Notes: generated by a model from the sequence alone, not told the origin. Counted from the stretch's first letter, positions 22,127 through 35,388 are shown. The stretch is DNA of 64,000 nucleotides from Rhipidocladum racemiflorum (GCA_036346355.1 CM070584.1:26320039-26384038); one strand, 5' to 3'. Program-made: numbers and translations.

Positions 22127-23821
22127 GGAGATGTAACATCCTCAAATTAGAAGTAATGGAATTAAAAATTCAAATTATGTTTACTCAATGATTTTCATTG
22201 AATTTATATTTTCCGAAAACTCTAATTTTTGTTTGACCTAGAAGGAACGTTTAGGCCTTAAAATTTAAAACTTGTGTGTATGAGTTGAGAAACATTTGAT
22301 TGGATCCCTAATAAATAATATATCATCTCTGCAAAATTTTAGAAATTTTTGGATTGATTTAATAGTTTTAGAAAAATCAAAAGCAGTAAATAGAGTTTTA
22401 GACCTAGAGAAACGTTAGAATTTTATAAAAATAAATGTAAGTGTTCTTGAATTGAAATTTTTACCCTAGATTGTAAATGATCTTAGGACAGTACAGTAAA
22501 AATCTCAAAATTATTGGACTTATTTTGCAACCTTAGAAAAATCATTTCCAAAAAAGTGCATTTCCTGACAACAGCGATGCCAGATTTTTTTATATAAATA
22601 ATGGCTTGGTATTTTTGTCTAAAATTTTGTGGTAGATCTTATCCATTGTAAAGATCCCTCACAAAAATTTCTAAAAATTCCTAACGTGTTTAGCAGCACT
22701 ATTAAATCAATGTAAGCAAGCTGTCTAAAATTAGGGAGTAATTAAACTTCCTTTTCCCTTTTTGTCTCACTGCCAAGCACGTCTGGCCACTCGGCCTCAC
22801 TCCCTACCGTGAGGACCCCATGGCCCACCGGTTGGTCTCACCTCTTCTCTCTCTCTCCTTCTCCCCCCTCCTCCTTTCTCTCTCAAGCGCGCAGAGCTCT
22901 ACTGCACTGTCGCCGTAGTGGCCAATCCCTCCTCGTCCACCCTGCCTTGACGGTGAATCCGGCTTTGACCACAGCTGTGGCAGCTGTAACACCCCAATTT
23001 TTGCTTTTCATGAATTTAAATGAAATTTTACACTTTTTAGAACTTTTGGAATTCTTTGGGATTTATTTGGATTTAATTTGAATTTATTCCCTTTTGAGAT
23101 AATTAAATAATTAAAAGTTTTAAATAAAATTTTGTTGAAAATATTTTATTTGAATCCAAAATGTCTCAAAGTATTTTTCCAGAATTTTTCTGGAATTTTT
23201 CTGATTATTTTGCTATTTTTCTCGATTTATTTGAATTTCTATGAATTAATTTAATTATTAAATGGCTAGAAAATCCGAATCGGTTTTACTGTTCATCCAA
23301 CCGAGTCGAACCCGAGTCAGACTCGAGTCTGACTCGAACCGGACCCAAGCCTGACTCGAACCGGACCAAACCCAAACCCGCGCGACCGTTGGATCTTGAT
23401 CCAACGACCGGCGTTGAGCCACGTCACCCACGTGGGGCTCGGATCGAACCCGCTCACGCCGATGCGATCGTGGCCGTCGATCGTGGACACGTGGACGGCT
23501 AGGATCATGCCACATCACCCAGTGCGAGTGCTCGCCGGATACCGCCGTCGCGCGTGGGTGGACCTCGGTTTCCGCGGTTTTCACGGACGCCGAGGGCCCT
23601 ATTTAATGCTCCGCCACCCGTGTCGTGACCGCCATTTCCGTGCGCATGTTTTGCCCTAGGTCTTGGAGCTCCAGCCGCTGTAGCCACACCACAATCGCTC
23701 GCCATAGTTGGAAACGTGCACCGCCGCTGTTTTCCGCCGTTTCTCGTCGACTCCGCCGTCCTCCGCCGCGTGTGTGCCCAGATCCGGGACCCTCGCGTCG
23801 AGCAGTGTCGGGGAGGACCAT

Positions 23822-26800
23822 TGTCGGGACCCGAATTTGCAAATTCAGACCCTCTGTGTATTCAGCACTAGTCCAGGATCACGCTAGTGCACACAGTCTC
23901 AACATCGGTAAATATCACAATCATACACATCGATAGTAATAAAGTACTTTAATTACGATAACCAAACTGGTTGCTCGACCTTATGGTCGAGTTACAAGAG
24001 TACGCCACACAGGGCGAAAACTTATTAAGGAAATAAATTGCAGTGGAATAAAAGCATCAACGTGGCGCCATCCAGTATACCACAGGCAACTGACTGGGCT
24101 CCCTCCCTAGGTAGACGGCTCCTCCTGAAGTTCTTCCTCCAAAGCTGGCGTTGCTTCTCCTTCAACTGATGTTGTATTGTGGCAAGGGTGAGTACTCGGT
24201 ACTCAGCAAGTCATGCACATAATGCAGCTAATATTCTATATGCATGGCTTATTACAAAGGATAGGCTAACAGGTACTTTTGCAGTAAAACAGCAATTATC
24301 AAGTAGAATAAGTAGATTCAAAAGCAGTAAAAGTAAAGATTACATCAATAACTTTTCCAGGAGTTAAGTAAACACTTTTCCTTTCCTATTCCACATTTCC
24401 ATCAACGTCATTATTTAACCTAACCAAACTTTCCAAGTCCAAGTTGTTTTCATGAAAGTCTAACCCTTGACTGTAATCCCCGAGCAATGTCTAGTGCCGC
24501 GGACACGGCTATTCGAATAGATTTTATACTCTGCAGAGGTCATGCACTTTACCCACAAGATACAGTCAAACACTACAAAGGTGAGTGATCGTAACAAAGC
24601 ATTTCAGAGACCGCAAACTATACAAGTCAACCTCTTCGGCTTTTGTCATACACCATCCCTTCCCTTAACAGAGGCGAAGTATGGGACCGACATACCGTTG
24701 GACGGGTACCATGTCATAGCACTGGTACGCTCCCCTTTCAAGCTACACAAAAGGTGTAGTTGACACCGCGAGGTACCACATGTAAGTTATTAGTAACTTA
24801 CTCAACTAGGTTCGTCCCATTGCGGACATGTGGTTGCACGTTTGACTCAGATCAAAGGCTTGCAAGGTTAAGTCCGTAGGGCGACCAGGGCAAGACTACC
24901 CGAAGAACCAAAGCGACATCCCCGGTGCCACTCATGGCCCACCATAACATTCATGCCACTTGCCCCGGTCTAAATCTATTTATCAAACCCAGTTGATTAC
25001 CATGCACCACGTGCCATAAACAATCACAACACATGATACTTCTTCAAAACAGGTTCAATATCTCATTAAGTCAATATTAACATTTGATTGTCCGAAATAA
25101 TGTCATGTGCACGTAGCAGGTCTAAGCAATATAATACAACGATCTAAATACCCAATGTTGGCAATTCAATAATGTCCAACTATATATTCCACAACTAGGG
25201 TGGCAAGGGTTCATGGCAATAATTAATTAGTCAATGTGTCGTACTGCAATTTGGCATTTATCTAATTTCCAGAAATAATTTAAACAATTTCTAATTAAAA
25301 TAGCATGCAATAGTTTAAATTGAATTAATTTCAAAAATAGGATCAAAATGGTCAAAACATAACTTGCCTTCAAAAAGTACTTGTTCTTGATCTTAAGCTG
25401 GCTCCTGGGTCAACACTTCACCTTCGAAGCCCTCGGGTACTTCAACGTCTACTCGTAACGCGTGCAAATAGCAATAAATAAATAAAATAGTACATGCACC
25501 TTAATAAAAAAATTCAAGTAAAGTCCATAAACAGAAAGAGCATAATTTTACAAATTTTTAGAAATTTGAATCGCCCAAATCGGAGTTAAAACGCAAAAGT
25601 TATAATTGTTTAAAGTTTAAAGAATCTATTAATTAAATATAAACAGAGAAAATTTCATATTAAAAAATTAATTAAAATTTATATTTAAGTAGATCTCAAT
25701 TTTATAAAAATTTAGAAATTGCAATCGTTCAAATCGGAGTTAAAACGCAAAAGTTATAAGCGTTTGAAGTTTGAAAATTCAAATAAATCAATAAACCGAA
25801 TTAATTCATTTATTTTTGTATTGGAAAATCCATTTATTGCGTCAGCATGACGTCAGCACGGGATTTGAATTTCCATCGAATTATTTTTCTACTGAAAAAT
25901 CGAATTATGACGTCATCATTGTGTTTGCCGGCCCATGGACTCGGTCCACGGCACGGGCACGGTCCACCGTGGACCCGGTCCACGGGTTCACGTGTCACTG
26001 ACACGTGGGTCCCACTGCTGACGTCATCGCTGACGTCAGCATGACCCGTCCGACGGATGGCTGACACGTGGCCCCCACCGTGACGTCACGCTGACGTCAC
26101 GGATGACATCACGGTGCAGTTGCGCCAGCCGCTGACACGCGGGCCCCTCGCTGACGTCACGCGTGACGTCGGCGATGACCGGGCCCGTCCGCGTGGACCA
26201 TGTCGGTCCGGCTTCTGTACACATGGCACGATCTGGGCCGTTGATTTGAAAATCAATGGTCCATATCAGATCTGGATCTCAAACGCTGCGGGCAACGTGG
26301 TTAATCTGGGCCGTTCGATTTGGATCGGACGGTTCAGATTCAATCGGGTTTCGCCTCACCGTGGGGTGGAGTGGCATGACCCGGGTGACGACACGTGGCT
26401 CAATCTACGCCGTTCAATCTCGATCGAACGGCCGAGGTTGCATCTAACGCTACAACGCGGTTAACGCTAACCGTACGATCTAGATCTAACGGCTGAGATC
26501 TAATCTAGGCACGGTGCGGCTATGGCTACGTGGCCCAATCTAAGGCGTTGGATCTAGATCCAACAACTGAAAATAGATCTAAAGAATAACACGTGAGACT
26601 TACCCCGCCGGTGACGTGAACGAATCCTAGCCGTGCGACGAAGATCTAACGGCTGACGGAGCTCGCGAGGTCGGCGATGTCCACGGTGGAGCTCGGTGGC
26701 TGGAAGCGAAGACGATGACGAGCCCAACGGCGCTTCGGGCACGCTTCGACGAGGTGAGTGGTACCCCTCAACGTGGCTCAACGCGGCGGATCCGGATCTG

Positions 26801-27513
26801 GGCACCAACACGACAGAGGATTGTGGATGACGGCGGAAACGGCGGAAAACAGCGGTGGACCTCTCCTCCAACTTCAGAGAGCGCTCGCCGGCGAACGGCG
26901 GCGGCTCGAGCTCGACGGCTTAGGGCAACGGGTGCGCACGGGAACGGGGAACACGCTGGTGGCGGCGGCGCTTTAAATAGGGGTCTCGGCTTCCATGAAA
27001 TCTGTGGAAACCGAGGCCCACTCGGCGGCAGCGGCGGAATCCGACTGGGATTCGGATTGGGCGACGTGGCGCAACGCTGGCCGTTGGATCGGGATCCAAC
27101 GGTCGCGGGGCTAGGGCTCAGGTCCGGCTCAGTCTGGCTTGAACGCGGTCGGAGTCGGGCTCGAGTCGGACTCCGGTCGGGCTCGAGTCGGACTCGGGTC
27201 CGGCTCGGTTGGATGAACAGTGAAACTAACTCGGCATTTTCCAGCGATTTAATATTCAAAATAATTTCTAGAAATTCAAATAATTCAAGAAAAATAGCAA
27301 AAAAATTGAAAAAATTCTTAAAAATACTTTGAGACATTTTGGACTCAAATAAAATATTTCCAACAAAATTTTATTTAAAACTTTTAATTCCTTAATTATT
27401 TCAAAAGGGAATAAATTCAAATTAAATCCAAATAAATCCAAATAAATTCCAAAAATTCACCAAAGTGCAAAATGACAATCAAATTCATGAAAAGCAAAAA
27501 TTGGGGTGTTACA
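23822..27513 (-). mobile_element. Solo LTR, TGTAACACCCC family, minus, TSD ACCAT
   Basis: Minus-strand ends are TGTAACACCCC and GTCCCGACA; ACCAT is at 23817-23821 and 27514-27518. At 3,692 bp it is the innermost layer of a three-deep nest, in opposite orientation to its host LTR. TATA-like CTATTTAAAG is on minus at 26971-26980. The 205-codon plus frame at 26715-27332 is antisense to a GC-rich leader and has no known domain. Confidence 0.95.
24107..25448 (-). pseudogene. LTR microprotein module, exons 2 and 3, one stop
   Basis: Exon 2 is 25448-25368 (81 nt) and exon 3 is 24165-24107 (59 nt), with the same splice signals and phase as the other copies. Exon 2 carries one TAA (near 25393). Exon 3 reads EGEATPALEEELQEEPST then stop. 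A donor GGCGGG|GTAAGT upstream (about 26602) is in matching phase. Confidence 0.5.
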
Positions 27514-28814
27514 ACCATCCACTTCGCCGGAACGTGCCCAAAGCGCAGTTGGCCACGTCGTCGTCCTCAACTCCGGCCATCACAGCTCCGCCGTGATATT
27601 GCCGGGACCGCAAACTCCCACAGCCGTCCGATCGTGATCGAAGGGCCCAGGTTAGTCCACGTCACCCCCGTGTAAATCCACGTTGCAGTTTTAGAGCTAT
27701 TTTCCACAGTTGGATCTAGATCCAACGCCTTAGATTAAGCCACGTAGCCCGTAACCGCACCGTGCTAGGATTAGATCTCAGCCGTTAGATCTAGATCGTA
27801 CGGTTAGAATTGGTCCGCGTTGTAGCATTAGATGCGATCTCAACCGTTCGATCGAGATCGAACGGCTTAGATCTTGCCATGCGTCGCCGCCCGGGACTAT
27901 CCACGTAGCCCCTCCACTGCGGAAAAGCCAGATCCAATCCCAACCGCCCGATCTGAATCGAACGGTTCGGATCGATTGCGTTGATCCTAAACGCGTGAGG
28001 TTAGAGTTGATCTGGAACATTCGATTTCAAACTAACGGCCTAGATCGAGCCACGTCGCGCGTAGCCCAACCGTCGAGGTCCACGCGGGCGCGCCCGGTCA
28101 TCGCTGACGTCAGCGATGACATCAGCACGGGCCCGCGTGTCAGCGACCGCATCGATCGCTCCATGACGTCACCCGTGACGTCATGATGACGTCACGGTGG
28201 GGCCCGTGTGTCAGTACCGTGCTGCCGAGCGCGATGCTGTCAGCAATGACGTCATCTGAGGGGGTCCCATGCGTCAGTGACACGTGTACCTGTGGACTGG
28301 GTCCACTGTGGACCGGACCCGAACCGTGGACCGAGCCCATGGACCAGATGACGCAAACATGGCGTCATAATTCGATTTTTCAGTAGAAAAATAATTCGGT
28401 GGAAATTCGATTTCCATGCTGACGCAATAAATCGATTTCTCAACATAAAAATAAATGAATTAATTCGGTTTATTCTTTTATTTGATTTTTCAAACATCAA
28501 ACGCTTATAACTTTTGCATTTTAACTCCGATTTGGGTGATTCCAATTTCTAAATTTTTATAAAATTAAGCTCTACATAATGGTGAATTTTATTTAATTTT
28601 TGGACACGAGTTTTTCTCTATTTATATTTATTTAATTGATTTTTCAAACTTTAAACGGCATAACTTTTGTGTTTTAACCCTGATTTGGACGATTCAAATT
28701 TCTAAAAATTTATAAAAAATGTGTTCTCTTTGTTTATGAATTCTATTTGAATTTTTGGACACTTTTTGCATACTGTTTATTTATGTTATTGCTATTTGCA
28801 TGAGTTACGAGTAG

Positions 28815-30161
28815 ACGTTGAAGTGCCCGAAGGCTACGAAGGTGAAGTTTTGACCCAAGAGCCAGCTCAGGACCAAGAGCAGGTACTTGTTGAAGGCAAG
28901 TGATGCTTTGACCATATTGCTCCTATTCTTGAAAATTAGTTTGATTTAAATTATTGCATGCTAGTTTAATTAGCAATTGTTTTAATTATTTCTGGGAATT
29001 AGATAAATGCCAAATTGCAGTATGACACCTTGACTATTTAATTATGTGCCATGAACCCTTGTCACCCTAGTTGGGGATCATTTTAGTTGGTCGTTATTAA
29101 ATTGCCAACATTGGGTATTTAGACCGTTGTAGTAAATTGCTAAGACCTCCTACGTGCACATGACATGATTTTGAACAATCAAATGTTAATATTGACTTAA
29201 TGAGATATTGAACCTGTTTTGGAGAAGTATCATGTGTTGTGATGATGATGATGGCACGTGGTGCGTGGTAATCAACTGGGTTTGATAAATAGATTTAGAC
29301 CGGGGCAAGTGGCAAGAATGATATGGTAGGCCATGAGTGGCACCAGGGATGTCGTTTTGGTTCTTCGGGTAGTCTTGCCCTGGTCGCCCTAAGGACTTAA
29401 CCTTGCAAGCCTTTGAACTGAGTCAAACGTGCAACCATATGTCTGTAATGGGACGAACCTAGTTGAGTAAGTTACTAATAACTTGCATGTGGTACCTCGG
29501 GGTGTCAACTGCACCTTTTGTGTAGCTTGAAAGGGGAGCATACCAGTGGTATGGCATGGTACCCGTCTAACGGTATGTCGGTCCCATGCTTCGCCTCTGT
29601 TAAGGGAAGGGATGGTGTATGACAAAAACCGGAGAGATTCACTTGTGTAGTTTACGGTTCCCGAAAGGCTTTGTTACGATCACTCGCCTTTGTGGTGTTT
29701 GACTATATCTTGTGGGTAAAGTGCATAACCTCTACAGAGTGTACAACCTATTCGAATAGCCGAGTCCACGCCATTGAACATTGCTCAGGGATTACAGTCT
29801 AGGGTTAGACTTTCATGAAAACAACTTGGACTTGAAAGGTTTGGTTGGGTTTAATGATGACGTTGATGGAAATGCGGATTAGGAAAGGGAAAAGTGTTTA
29901 CTTAACTCCTGGAAAAGTTATTGATATTATATTTACATTTACTGCTTTCGAATCTACTTATGCTACTTGTTAATTGCTGTTTACTACAAATGAACCATGA
30001 AACATTCCTTGTAATAAGCCATGCATGTAGAATATTAGTTTGCATTCTGTGCATGACTTGCTGAGTACCAAGTACTCACCCCTTGCAACAATACAACACC
30101 AGTTGAAGAAGAAGTGATGCCAGCTTTGGAGGGAGAACTCCAGGGGGAACCGTTTGTCTAG
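28815..30161 (+). CDS. LTR microprotein module, exons 2 and 3, intact and diverged
   Basis: Exon 2 (28815-28895, 81 nt) lies between GAGTAG and GAAG|GCAAGT; exon 3 (30103-30161, 59 nt) follows CAACACCAG. The peptide is DVEVPEGYEGEVLTQEPAQ in exon 2 and EEEVMPALEGELQGEPFV in exon 3. Against the copy at 58177-59505, exon 2 differs at twelve codons, eight of them silent third-position changes. This is the best single comparison for a coding signal. GAGTACCAAGTACTC precedes the acceptor. Confidence 0.55.
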
Positions 30162-32427
30162 GGAGCGAGCCCAGTCAGTTGCCTGTGATATACTGGATGG
30201 TGCCACGTTAATGCTTTTATTCTGCTGTAATTTATTTCCTTTAATAAGTTTTTCGCCCTGTGTGGCGTACTCTTGTAACTTGACCATAAGGTCGAGCAAC
30301 CAGTTTGGTAATTTTAATTAAAGTACTTTACTTCTATCGATGTGTATGATTGTGATATTTACCGATGTTGAGACTGTGTGCACTAGCGTGATCCTGGACT
30401 AGTGCTGAATACAAAGAGGGTCCGGATTTGCAAATTCGGGTCCCGACAGCAGCTCACCCTATTGGTCCTTCTCTGCCGCGGTAGCCATCCCCATTGGCGT
30501 TCCTCTGCAATGGCGACGGACCCGGCTTTGAATCATTGCCGTAACAGCCTCTCTATTGGCTCCTCCCTGCTGTTGCCTCATTGCCCCTTTGCGCCGCTAA
30601 ATCTCCCCCCCCTTTGGTTGAGCTTGCGTGAGCGCCAAATCCGTCGAAAAGCTCTGTCGTCGTTATCCTCTCTCTGTTGTCACCGTATTCGGCCTCACGG
30701 GCGATCGCCAAATTGGAGTCCTTCTCCATTACTTAAGTGTGCCCTGCCTGCCCATGGCTCCCCTCTCCTGCCCACTCCTTCACCGGCCAACAGTGGGCGG
30801 TGAGCCTCATCGAGAGCACTCAAACCAGAGGTGAGCCGCAAAGGGGAAGAATTGGAATTACCCTTCTTTATTGCTTCATTCTTCAATTCCACCGAATCTA
30901 AGCATCGACCTAACCCCCTCATTCCCCTCCCCGCTTCAATTTGTAGCTTGGACTACCAAATCACCGCCGCGTCAGCCTTCATCTTCCTCGGCTCCGGCGC
31001 ACGGTGACACACCGCTTCGGGCCTCCTCTCTCACGGTGAGCTCTCAAATCTGAATCCACACACCTCACAGATGCTCACCGACCATCTTCTCGAGCTTCGA
31101 CGCTACCCTAACGTTGCCTCGACCGCGCACCATTACCACCGCCACCCTTCACCGTCGCGAGCCTAGCTCCGGTAGTCCCCGAGCCAAACCAAGCAGTGCC
31201 CTAGGATCACCTCGCTGCCCTCTTGCTCACCACGCCCTCACCCGACCGCCTCCGGCCCCCGCTTGCTACCGGTGAGGCTGCCCACACCATGCCCCTACCG
31301 TGTGTGGCTGACATGGGAGCCCTAGTTGTCAGCCTAACTCCCTCTCAGCCGAGCCATTGCCAACTAACACTGGCCCCGCCTTGTCAACCCCTGCGCCTGA
31401 GTTCAGCTCAGCCCCAGCCGAAAATGCGCTTTCGCAGTAAGAAAATGTATTTATCTTTTTAGACCATTTTCCAGACCCAAGCCAATTCAAATATCAATAA
31501 CTTTTGCAATATAGCTCCAAATTAGGTAAAACCAGTTTATAATTTTTTGTTAAATCATGTATTTCCTGAATATAGAAAAACATTTTAAATTTATTCAATG
31601 AAAAGTGTTTGAATTTTGAATTTAAACCCTGGGCCGAACTATGCCTAATGCAAAAATTTTATTGTGTTCCTGGTATCATTATTATCCATTAATGCAAAAA
31701 CATTTAAATTTAAACTTAGTTTGTACAAACTTTGTAGATAGATTCATTTCAATACATTCAAATTTGAATTGCTTATGAGTTGTACAAATAAACTTCAATT
31801 TTAGTGAAAGTAGTCTTTGTATTTCCATAAAAAGGTACTCTCCCTATTTATGCGAAAATATTAAGATTTAGACTTGCTTAATCACAAAATTGATATAGGG
31901 TTATTCCATGTATAGATTAAAACCTAGATATTCATGCATGCTTGATGTGAAACAAGCTTAGTTTTAAATGAAAATTCAGTACCTATACTTTTGAAATATC
32001 ATGATTTCATGCTCTGTTACAATAGCTTTATTTGTCATCGATTGCACTTTAGTTAACCACTTAGTCATGTCAATTAGTTCATTTAGAACTCCGATCGACC
32101 ATGCTACCTTTTAACCTTATCTTAATTTCATAAAATCCAAACAATCTTAGCTTCTTGAATTTGAAAATAAATATAGTTATATGTACAATTTTGTCCTCTT
32201 GAATTCATAAAGTAGAAATTATAACTTTCGTAAATCATGATCTTGTGCTCTACGCTAGTAGTTGGACTGGAAAGCCTAATTCTCGCCAAACCAAAACACA
32301 CTCTCCCTTATTATCATGATTAATTATATTTGTGATTATATTCGACTTCTTTTTGCCACATGTATGATGTCTTCCTTCTTTTATTGAGTTCGGTTATTTG
32401 CTTTGCTTATTGATGAACGACGCGTAG

Positions 32428-33913
32428 ACCCTGACATTTCGGGTATTATCACCACGACCCTGGCTTCACGCAGGAAGTCACTGAGCAAGGCGCACCCTCC
32501 TTTGACCATGTTGATCCTACTATTTTAATTAGTTTACCTTGTTTTATCAAAACTATTATGCATGTGCTATGTTCAGTAAACTTTGCTATATTATGGGATT
32601 GGTAGAAATATATCTAGCTCAAGGGATTTTCTTAATAATTTGTTGACATGAGAACATTGAGAACCCTAGATTATGGATAGACATACAATAATGTCATATG
32701 GGTATATACAAATATTAATTGCACATGCTTAGTACGCTTTAGAAATGGGATCACGAACGAATGGCTATATATTGTTCGTGATATTTACTGAAAATTTGAT
32801 ATAGTTGGGAAGAGACATGTGTTGTCATGTAGTTTAAAAGGGTTGGATATGAAAGTAAAGGATATCGATATCTTAGTAAAAATGAAAATAAAACTATGAT
32901 TTGACATAGGCGAATTATGGCAATTGTCGGGTGTGCAAGTTTTAACTTGTACGTAGTGTAGGGGGAGTCTTCGCCCGGGTCGGATTAAGGATCAAACTTA
33001 GTGTTGTATAATCCAAGAATTATTGTACAATCACAAGTGCTATTATGGGGTAGCCTTAACCTATTAAGTTATTTCAAACTGACTTTGAACTTTGGAAGGC
33101 TGAAGTAGCACAAGCAGTAAGCCCTGTCGAGTTTGCTTGTAAGGGGCTGTCACATGAGTCTTGTGGGTAAATGCATACCGGTGCAACGGTGTACGCCTGG
33201 CTATAGGGAGAAATGGTTGTTGTTTCATTGAGATTAAATGATGGTTATGTATTCATGTGATTGTGGTTTCTGCCATAGCAAGGGTTTACGTCACCGGGCT
33301 AATGCAAAGCTAGGTTTGAATAATGTAACGGTTATGTATGATCTCTCTGTGGCACACCAAAGAAAGTGTGTTAATTTTGCAATGCACAAAGAGATGATCA
33401 TTCCTTGTGGGTAATGTTGTACTCCTTTGCAGAGTTAATCTTTTCGAAAAGCCGTTCCCACGGTTATGGGAGTCTTGGTGCACTGACACTAGTTAGAGTT
33501 TTGGTACTTTCATAAAATGGATTGGGATGGAAATGGTTGTTGGAAAAAAATCTTTAATTCAGTTTTGTTACTAATGGTGTGGAAATGGACAATGTTCTAC
33601 TCACAATCATGGAGGATTGTGGGTTGTTACTTTTATTCATACTTGTTATTTACATATCTGTCAATTGCTTTTACAAATCACGCTTGTAATCTATTATTCA
33701 GTATTTACAATTCAATTTTCGCTTTATGCAAAAGAACTTAGTAGCTTTCTCCATGATATAGCCTGCATATATTATACAATTTGTGATACACTACAAGTCT
33801 TGCGAGTACATACGTGTACTCAACCTTGCTATTGTTGATATTCAGAGAACGAAGAGAATGAGTCTCCCGACCTTGACGCAGATTATGGGGACTTTGCTAA
33901 CGAATCTTACTAA
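32428..33913 (+). pseudogene. LTR microprotein module in the large LTR family, exon 2 frameshifted
   Basis: Exon 2 region 32428-32489 follows CGCGTAG and ends CAAG|GCGCAC, but is 62 nt, so one base has been lost or gained. Exon 3, 33846-33913 (68 nt), follows TTGATATTCAG and encodes NEENESPDLDADYGDFANE with stop TAA. Its length and phase match exon 3 of the 35389-38181 family rather than the main family. A GAGTAC...GTACTC stem lies at about 33806-33820. Confidence 0.45.
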
Positions 33914-34175
33914 GGTTTACCCTTGTCAGTTGCCTGTGGTATTTTGGGTAGAAGGCATACTGTCGAGCAATGTATCTTCCGCTGCAAACTTTTAAATTCG
34001 GCTAATAGGTCATGTTGTAAGACTCTATTTCTATTAATGTATCATGAACTTGTATGGATGCAATGACAATGTTGTACATGCGCGTACTAGCCACTGATCA
34101 TGGGACTAGTATTGTATGCACATAGGAATCCCTCTAGGCATTCCATGCCATTAAAGGGTGGGTTCCGACAGGAGA

Positions 34176-34546
34176 TATATTCAGCTTCGGCGGTGAATAG
34201 GGCAACATAATTTTATTTCTTAGAAAACCAAGAAACAAAGGATCTCCCGAGGTGCTTTTTCTACCCACTTTGCAACCTACATAATCCGACTACGAATAAC
34301 CAACCAATTTAAATTTAGCACCTTTTGGATACCACAACCCTATGTTTGAGGAATACTTTAAATATCTAAAAATTCTTTTAACGGCCACAAGGTGGCATTC
34401 TTTTGGAGAAGCTTGAAAACGTGCACACATACAAACACTAAACATGATATCGGGCCTTAATGCGGTAAGATAAAGCAAACTACCAATTATAGAATGATAA
34501 AGATTTAAATATACCAGTTTACCTCCCTCGTTGAGATCCAAATAAG
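34176..34546 (-). pseudogene. Copia reverse transcriptase/RNase H segment (SIRE-like), broken
   Basis: Minus-strand blocks: IGSLLYLTALRPDIMFSVC, ARFQASPKECHLVAVKRIF, LKYSSNIGLWYPKGAKF, then FVSWFSKK and FTAEAEYIS up to the GGAGA TSD. This is the C-terminal RT and start of RNase H of a SIRE-type Copia. It joins 22126 downstream. The upstream side ends abruptly at about 34546 against the internal region of the minus Tekay-like element, so the rest of RT is lost. Confidence 0.88.
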
Positions 34547-34900
34547 ATAAAGCAAATAGACTCATGCAGCTCGGCTGCATTAGTGGCAGAGATCTTCCTC
34601 AGAGCAAGACGCGATGTCTCCTGAATGCCGGTTTCAAAGGTAGCCCTCCGAACAGTGATGTTGACGGGCCGACTCGCCTTGGTCTTCTCCCCGGCATACA
34701 CAATGATCTTGGTGACCATGCCCCGGGCCTTCCTACTCATGATTCAAGTGCTGGCTCTGTAGATCGGCCTCTCAAATCCTCCCAACACCTGAAGAATCCT
34801 CCACAGCTCTGCGACGAAGCCTCCCTCGCGTTCACCATAAGTGTGAATCCTCTTCATTTGCCAAAAGACACTCTCTCGTAAGAACACAACATTTTAAAAA
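34546..34900 (-). pseudogene. Accessory pre-gag ORF fragment
   Basis: Minus-strand fragments include KIIVYAGEKTKASRPVNITV and RRATFETGIQETSRLALRKI, followed by SATNAAELHESI. This style of protein sits upstream of gag in many grass Tekay-like elements and is annotated as uncharacterised (from memory). Similar blocks occur in two other elements here (48887-49612 and 44881-56334). It has no catalytic motif and is truncated at 34546. Confidence 0.6.
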
Positions 34901-35053
34901 CAAAGTAAGAAGAAGAAAATTCAGCAAGGGGTATAAACAAGAGAGAGAGGATAAGTCAAGAGTTCATTCTTCATCTTTGCAAATTTTAACTTTAGAAAAT
35001 AGTTTTGTCCTCACTACGACCATTCTAACTATGGGTAGGTCCTACAATCAGTA

Positions 35054-35068
35054 TGGCTCTGATACCAC
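35054..35068 (-). other. Initiator-Met-type primer binding site
   Basis: The minus strand reads TGGTATCAGAGCCAT, five bases after the LTR end. It is an intact match to the common plant iMet PBS, and so a useful reference for the altered PBS at 48677. Confidence 0.88.
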
Positions 35069-35388
35069 CTCTGTCGGGACCCGAATATGCAAATTCGGAC
35101 CCTTTGTGTATTCAGCACTAGTCCAGGATCACGCTAGTGCACACAGTCTCAACATCGGTAAATACCACAATCATACTCAACGAAATAGTAAAGTATTTTA
35201 TTCAAAGGAAAATATAACCGGTTGCTCGACCTTATGGTCAAGTTACAAAAGTACGCCACGCAGGGCAAAGTATTGAATAAATAAACTGCAGTGGAAATAA
35301 AGATATGTGTAGCGCCAACCAATATGCCACAGGCAACTGATGGGCTCGCCCCTAGTTCGTCGGCTCCTCCTAGAACTCCGCCTCCAGT

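Larger units (their letters stand above)
22985..30448 (+). mobile_element. Solo LTR, TGTAACACCCC family, plus, TSD GCAGC, interrupted
   Basis: It starts TGTAACACCCCAATTTTTG and ends GGGTCCCGACA; GCAGC is at 22980-22984 and 30449-30453. Own sequence is 22985-23821 and 27519-30448 (about 3,767 bp). The TATA-like CTATTTAATG is at 23599-23608. It was split by a minus LTR of the same family (23822-27513). Palindromic GATC arrays lie at 27690-28070 and TGACGTCA words at 28100-28260. Microprotein exons are at 28815-28895 and 30103-30161. Confidence 0.95.
22132..34170 (+). mobile_element. Large solo LTR (about 4.57 kb of its own), TSD GGAGA, containing two nested LTRs
   Basis: It begins TGTAACATCCTC and ends GGGTTCCGACA, with GGAGA at 22127-22131 and 34171-34175. 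The target is the Copia RNase H: the reading frame resumes exactly across the TSD (AEYIS at the edge). Own sequence is 22132-22984 and 30454-34170. It is a diverged relative of the TGTAACACCCC family: same ends, the same FDHVDP-adjacent exon 2 module (32428-32489), a hairpin, exon 3 (33846-33913) and CAGTTGCCTGTGG (33927). There is no internal pol. Frames such as 30402-30803 and 31223-31462 are leader-like and not credible. Confidence 0.93.

Noticed and set aside
26715..27332. 205-codon plus frame
   Set aside because: It is antisense to an LTR, composed of GC-rich leader followed by an AT-rich U3 end, and has no domain. A 189-codon frame opposes it. Chance openness from composition.
30402..31462. 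Host gene exons in the GC-rich stretch of the large LTR
   Set aside because: The stretch lies within TSD-defined LTR boundaries and has the leader composition of related LTRs; no domain was recognised.
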